Positions 60,910 to 64,000 of a stretch of 64,000 nucleotides of DNA are shown here, piece after piece; positions within the stretch are counted from its first letter, which is position 1, and the number at the start of each line of letters is the position of its first letter. The notes beneath the pieces were generated by a model. The model worked only from the letters and a program-made list of their open reading frames with translations. It did not search any database and was not told where the DNA came from. The DNA is from Luteococcus japonicus. Its GTDB lineage: Bacteria > Actinomycetota > Actinomycetes > Propionibacteriales > Propionibacteriaceae. Location of the stretch: contig NZ_RKHG01000001.1 of the NCBI RefSeq assembly GCF_003752415.1, positions 2,604,001 to 2,668,000 of the forward strand, read 5' to 3'. The position numbers were made by a program, and so were the translations under genes.

Positions 60910-62103
60910 ATGACCCTGACCGCGCTCCGCAGCCGGGCCGTCGCACTGGCCGTGGCATGTGGTCTGTCCGGCGTCTGTCTGGCCGGGCCGGCCGTCCCCG
61001 TGCCCGGGGCCAGCGCTGCCGGAACCTGGTCCTCCGAGGTACTCTCGTCGTCGGAGGCCATGGGCGGTGGCTGCGCCGAACAGCTCTTCGTGGGGGTTCG
61101 CGGTTCCGGGGAGCCGGCGCCCTTCGGGCCCACCATCGCGTCGGTCCGGGACCAACTCTCGGCCACCGTCCCGCTGCGCACCACCGTCGTCTTCGTGGAG
61201 TACCCGGCAGTGTCACCGCACACGATGACCCAGGAGGAGGCCGAGAGCCAGCTGCTCGACCAGGACCCGGTGCGGGCTGGCTATGCGGATTCGGTGGCTC
61301 GGGGCGTGGCGAACCTGACCGAGCTGGTCATGTGGTCGGCGCAGTCCTGCCCGAAGCAGAAGGTGGTGCTGGCCGGCTTCTCCCAGGGCGCGCAGGTCAT
61401 CACCACCGCCATGGGAGCCCCGCGGGTGGGAGGGGCTGTGACCACGGCGCTGCTGCTGGGCAACCCGTCGCACTTCCCGGGCCAGAACGTGCGCGAGCTC
61501 GACCAGCAGGTGGACACCCCGGCCATCGGGCTGGCCGCCGCCCTCGACTACCTGCGTGCCAAGTCCTTGCCAACTCCCACCACCGACCGCCGCACTGCCG
61601 TGCACAACCTGATCACCCATGTCTTCGAACTCCAGAAGGGCACCGTGACCACGGCAGACCTGGCCGGCACGCTGCAGCGCACCCGAGCGGTGCTCCCGGC
61701 CGAGGGTTATGCCACCACCTTCTCGGTCTGCCAGAGCGAGGACATGGTCTGCGACGCGGCGCCCGCGATGTCCCGGATCATGGCGTCCTCGAGCACCCTG
61801 AGCGACGAGTTCTCGCGCAGCCGCACGGTGCACAACGGCTATGGACCCGTGGTGGCCCGCCAGTCGCTGACCGAGATGGCGCGCATCCTCAATGCCGGGC
61901 CGAGCAGCAGCGCCCCGGCCCCGGCACCAGCCGAGGCGACGACCAGCTCCACCGCATCCTCCACCCCGGCCTCGATGGAGCGGGCCGGGAAGTTCGTCGC
62001 CCGGCCATGGGTCGCGGCCAGCCTCGGGGCGCTGGCGATGGCCGTCCTCGGGCTCGTCGGATCACTGGTGTGGCGGCGCTTCGGCGGGGGTGCTTCCCGA
62101 TGA
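60910..62103 (+). CDS. Cutinase-family secreted serine esterase with C-terminal anchor
   Basis: 397 residues. A signal peptide (about 1-37, LAVACGLSGVCLAGPAVPVP) precedes the cutinase domain: GCAEQLFVGVRGSGEP, nucleophile elbow VVLAGFSQGAQVI (Ser in GFSQG), and VCQSEDMVCDAAP with the catalytic Asp near a conserved disulfide; the His is likely in HNGYGPVVARQ. A Ser/Ala/Pro linker and a TM helix with basic tail (about 365-397) anchor it to the membrane. It should hydrolyse lipid or ester bonds at the envelope; actinobacterial relatives are lipases or thioesterases of cell-wall lipids. Confidence 0.85.
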   Translation: MTLTALRSRAVALAVACGLSGVCLAGPAVPVPGASAAGTWSSEVLSSSEAMGGGCAEQLFVGVRGSGEPAPFGPTIASVRDQLSATVPLRTTVVFVEYPAVSPHTMTQEEAESQLLDQDPVRAGYADSVARGVANLTELVMWSAQSCPKQKVVLAGFSQGAQVITTAMGAPRVGGAVTTALLLGNPSHFPGQNVRELDQQVDTPAIGLAAALDYLRAKSLPTPTTDRRTAVHNLITHVFELQKGTVTTADLAGTLQRTRAVLPAEGYATTFSVCQSEDMVCDAAPAMSRIMASSSTLSDEFSRSRTVHNGYGPVVARQSLTEMARILNAGPSSSAPAPAPAEATTSSTASSTPASMERAGKFVARPWVAASLGALAMAVLGLVGSLVWRRFGGGASR

Positions 62104-62804
62104 GCCTTCGCCGCCCTTCGCGCAGGGCACTCGCCCTGTCTGGCGCCGTGCTGGCGATGGTGCTCGCGCTGGTGGTCGCCGACTGGGTGGTGCGGCGCAC
62201 CGTGGAGCAGCGGGTGGCCGCCGCGGCGGAATCCGTCGTGGGCACCCGCCCGAGCGTCGAGATCGGTGGCTGGTCTGCGCTGGTCGGCCTGGCCACGGAC
62301 CGCTGGTCCAGCGTGCGGCTCACCGCGGAGCAGGCGAGTTCGACCATCGAGGGGCAGGACGTGCGGCTGGCGATGGACCTGGAGGGCCAGGGGGTGGAGG
62401 GTCTTGCCCGGGGCGAGACGATCACCACCCGGCGCGCCGTGGGCCATGCGACGCTCGGATGGCAGGACCTGGGCAGGCTGGCCCACATCAGGCTGGCCCC
62501 CGCGGGCGACGGTGGCGTCGTGGCCACCACCGATGTCACGGTGATGGGGGAGAGGGTCCCGATGCGGGTCGTCTCGCGCCCCACCATCGCCGTCGACGCG
62601 CAGCAGCTGCACCTGATGGAGGCCTCGGCCACTCTCGACGGGGTGGACGTGCCACCCGACGTCGTCAAGGGAATGCTGCCCCGGGTGCAGTCCAGGGTCG
62701 CTCTTCCGGCGCTGCCGGGGATGCGTTTCGTGACGGTGCAGGCGGAGACCGACGGGGCGCGGCTCGGGGTGGACGGCCGGGACCTGAGCCTTCGTCGGCC
62801 CTGA
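62100..62804 (+). CDS. DUF2993 (LmeA-like) envelope protein
   Basis: 234 residues starting inside the stop of the cutinase gene (ATGA), so coupled. One TM/signal anchor (about 10-28, LALSGAVLAMVLALVVADWV) is followed by the DUF2993 domain (VEQRVAAAAESVVGTRPSVE, then IGGWSALVGL). The mycobacterial family member LmeA binds phospholipids and acts in mannan elongation of lipomannan. The pairing with an esterase suggests a lipid-handling role outside the membrane; this is inference. Confidence 0.75.
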   Translation: MSLRRPSRRALALSGAVLAMVLALVVADWVVRRTVEQRVAAAAESVVGTRPSVEIGGWSALVGLATDRWSSVRLTAEQASSTIEGQDVRLAMDLEGQGVEGLARGETITTRRAVGHATLGWQDLGRLAHIRLAPAGDGGVVATTDVTVMGERVPMRVVSRPTIAVDAQQLHLMEASATLDGVDVPPDVVKGMLPRVQSRVALPALPGMRFVTVQAETDGARLGVDGRDLSLRRP

Positions 62805-62806
62805 CC

Positions 62807-63478
62807 TCAGCCCTGCGAGGCGAAGCGGTCCAGGTCTGGTTTGGTGCCCGAGATGATCAGGTGGTCTCCCTCGCGGATCACCGTGTCCGGTTCGGCATAG
62901 TGGAAGGGTTCGCCCTCCCTCTTCACCCCGACGACGGTGACCCGGTACTCGGTCCGCACGCCCGATTCGGCGAGGGACCGCTCCCAGGTGCTGGGCGGTG
63001 CGGTGACCCGGGCGATCGCGAAGCCGTCCTCGAACTCGAAGTAGTCGATCAGGTGGCGCGCCACCGCGTGTGCCACGCGCAGTCCCGCCGCGGCCTCTGG
63101 GTAGATGACGTGGTCGGCGCCCACCCGGTGCAGGATCTCCCCGTGGGTCTGGGAGGAGGCCTTGGCCCACACCTCCTTGATGCCGAATTCCTTGAGCTTG
63201 AGGACCGTGACCACCGAGGCCTCCACGTGGGCCATGCCCACCACAGCCACCGTCACGTGGCCCAGGCCCACCTGGTCGAGCGCCTCCGCGTCGGTCGCAT
63301 CGAGCACCAGGACGTTGTCGAGCTCGAGGGCCAGCCGCGAGACCAGGGCGGGGTCCCGGTCGATGCCGAGCACCTCGACCCCCAGTTCGTTGAGTCGTCG
63401 GGCGGCGGCCCGGCCGAAGCGGCCGAGGCCCACCACCAGTGCCGTGTCGGGCGAACCGATCTGTTGCTTGCTGAACAT
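62807..63478 (-). CDS. TrkA-family K+ channel regulatory subunit (KtrA/TrkA)
   Basis: 223 residues. RCK N-domain with dinucleotide fold ALVVGLGRFGRAAARRLNEL (about 13-32) and LGIDRDPALVSRL, acidic residue for ribose; then an RCK C-domain (about 135-220, ending REGDHLIISGTKPDLDRFAS). It sits in the cytoplasm as a ring on the TrkH/KtrB pore and gates K+ uptake by ATP/ADP or NAD(H). The pore gene is directly upstream with 7 bp between, the usual ktr operon. Confidence 0.9.
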   Translation of the reverse strand: MFSKQQIGSPDTALVVGLGRFGRAAARRLNELGVEVLGIDRDPALVSRLALELDNVLVLDATDAEALDQVGLGHVTVAVVGMAHVEASVVTVLKLKEFGIKEVWAKASSQTHGEILHRVGADHVIYPEAAAGLRVAHAVARHLIDYFEFEDGFAIARVTAPPSTWERSLAESGVRTEYRVTVVGVKREGEPFHYAEPDTVIREGDHLIISGTKPDLDRFASQG

Positions 63479-63485
63479 GGCTGTC

Positions 63486-64000
63486 CTATCCGACCAGGGG
63501 GTCTTCTTGGGGAACTTCGTAGCGGCGTGGGCGGCTGTGCAAGGCCAGGGCGGTGGCCACCGTGACGGGGCCGACGCGGCCCAGGAACATCAGCACCATC
63601 AGCACGGCCCATGATCCCGGGCGGAGCAGGGGTGTCAGGTTCATCGACAGTCCCACGGTGCCGAAGGCGCTGATCACCTCGAAGGTCAGGGCATGCAGCG
63701 GCTGATTCTCCAGGCTTGCCAGCACCAGGATCGCGGTGAAGACGACGGCGGTGGCCAAGGTGGTCACCGCCAGGGCCTGACGGGTCAGGGCCGAGCTGAT
63801 CTTTCGCCCACCGAAGACGGTCTTGGCCTCGCCGGCGATCTCGGTGGAGACGGCGAGCAGGAGCACCGCGACGGTTGTCACCTTGATGCCGCCGGCTGTG
63901 CCCGCCGAACCACCACCGATCAGCATCAACCCGAAGTTGATGGCCAGCGTCGGTTGGCTGGCCTGGGCGTAGTCGATGGAGTTGAAGCCGGCAGTGCGTG
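63486..64000 (-). CDS. TrkH/KtrB-family K+ transporter pore, partial
   Basis: The C-terminal 171 codons are in the window; the 5' part lies beyond base 64000. RTAGFNSID at the window edge and GGGSAGTAGGIKVTT are the third pore loop and the gating helix of the Trk/Ktr/HKT superfamily, followed by SAFGTVGLSMNLTP (fourth pore loop) and the last TM with LMFLGRVGPVTVATAL. It conducts K+ (with or without Na+) together with the RCK subunit encoded next to it. Confidence 0.9.
   Translation of the reverse strand, partial: RTAGFNSIDYAQASQPTLAINFGLMLIGGGSAGTAGGIKVTTVAVLLLAVSTEIAGEAKTVFGGRKISSALTRQALAVTTLATAVVFTAILVLASLENQPLHALTFEVISAFGTVGLSMNLTPLLRPGSWAVLMVLMFLGRVGPVTVATALALHSRPRRYEVPQEDPLVG

Overview
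The window is GC-rich with densely packed genes, many start/stop overlaps, GTG starts and few AT-rich gaps, all pointing to a high-GC actinobacterium. A succinyl/propionyl-CoA:acetate CoA-transferase, a pyruvate phosphate dikinase gene next to its regulator, ThrE exporters and a DUF2993 (LmeA-like) protein fit Propionibacteriaceae or a relative. This placement is inferred from gene content, not from a marker gene.

Layout. (1) 0.3-16.1 kb: a cell-surface polysaccharide locus. A compact minus-strand group encodes an amino acid:[carrier protein] ligase, its small carrier protein, an AcpS-type phosphopantetheinyl transferase and a double alpha/beta-hydrolase-like protein, followed by O-antigen-ligase (Wzy) and Wzz-like proteins. 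Divergent from it are a second Wzz-like protein and a glycosyltransferase. Then come a secreted protein with a Lys/Ala-rich region, two GT2 enzymes, an acyltransferase-3 and a GT-B enzyme. The carrier-protein module inside this locus is the best candidate for an undescribed system: it could supply aminoacyl groups for decorating the polysaccharide. (2) 14.1-20.3 kb: two PH-domain membrane proteins, a DUF1707 protein, a DUF2207 remnant, tRNA-Gly(CCC), a solo PemK/MazF-like protein, a TetR regulator and a Nudix hydrolase. (3) 20.4-31.2 kb: metabolism, with a HAD phosphatase, the CoA-transferase, SerB, an eroded apbE, a YwiC-like protein, an RsmC-like methyltransferase, the PPDK regulatory protein and a ppdK gene that stops abruptly and joins the tail of an unrelated gene.

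(4) 31.2-47.1 kb: membrane glycosyltransferases (GT2-GtrA and GT39), an OmpR-type two-component system, DoxX, an iron-containing alcohol dehydrogenase, YaaA, a secreted PepSY-like repeat protein, two adjacent ThrE-type exporters and an amino-acid permease. (5) 47.1-51.5 kb: a CstR-like persulfide-type repressor and a small Cys-rich protein, divergent from a CoA-disulfide reductase/rhodanese fusion with a perfect 18-bp palindromic operator; then nagB-nagA. (6) 51.5-64 kb: a polysaccharide deacetylase lipoprotein, a broken UPF0597 gene, a second two-component system beside a Met/His-tailed membrane protein, an ATPase, an MFS exporter with a short MerR protein, a Na+/H+ antiporter, a cutinase-like protein with DUF2993, and a TrkA/TrkH potassium system cut by the window edge.

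Two themes stand out. At least four genes (DUF2207, apbE, ppdK, UPF0597) have lost internal or terminal parts, which means either real gene decay or assembly joins. Several gaps also carry large palindromes, including two related copies of an element of about 75-80 bp with inverted-repeat ends. No rRNA, CRISPR array, transposase, phage gene or replication origin was seen.
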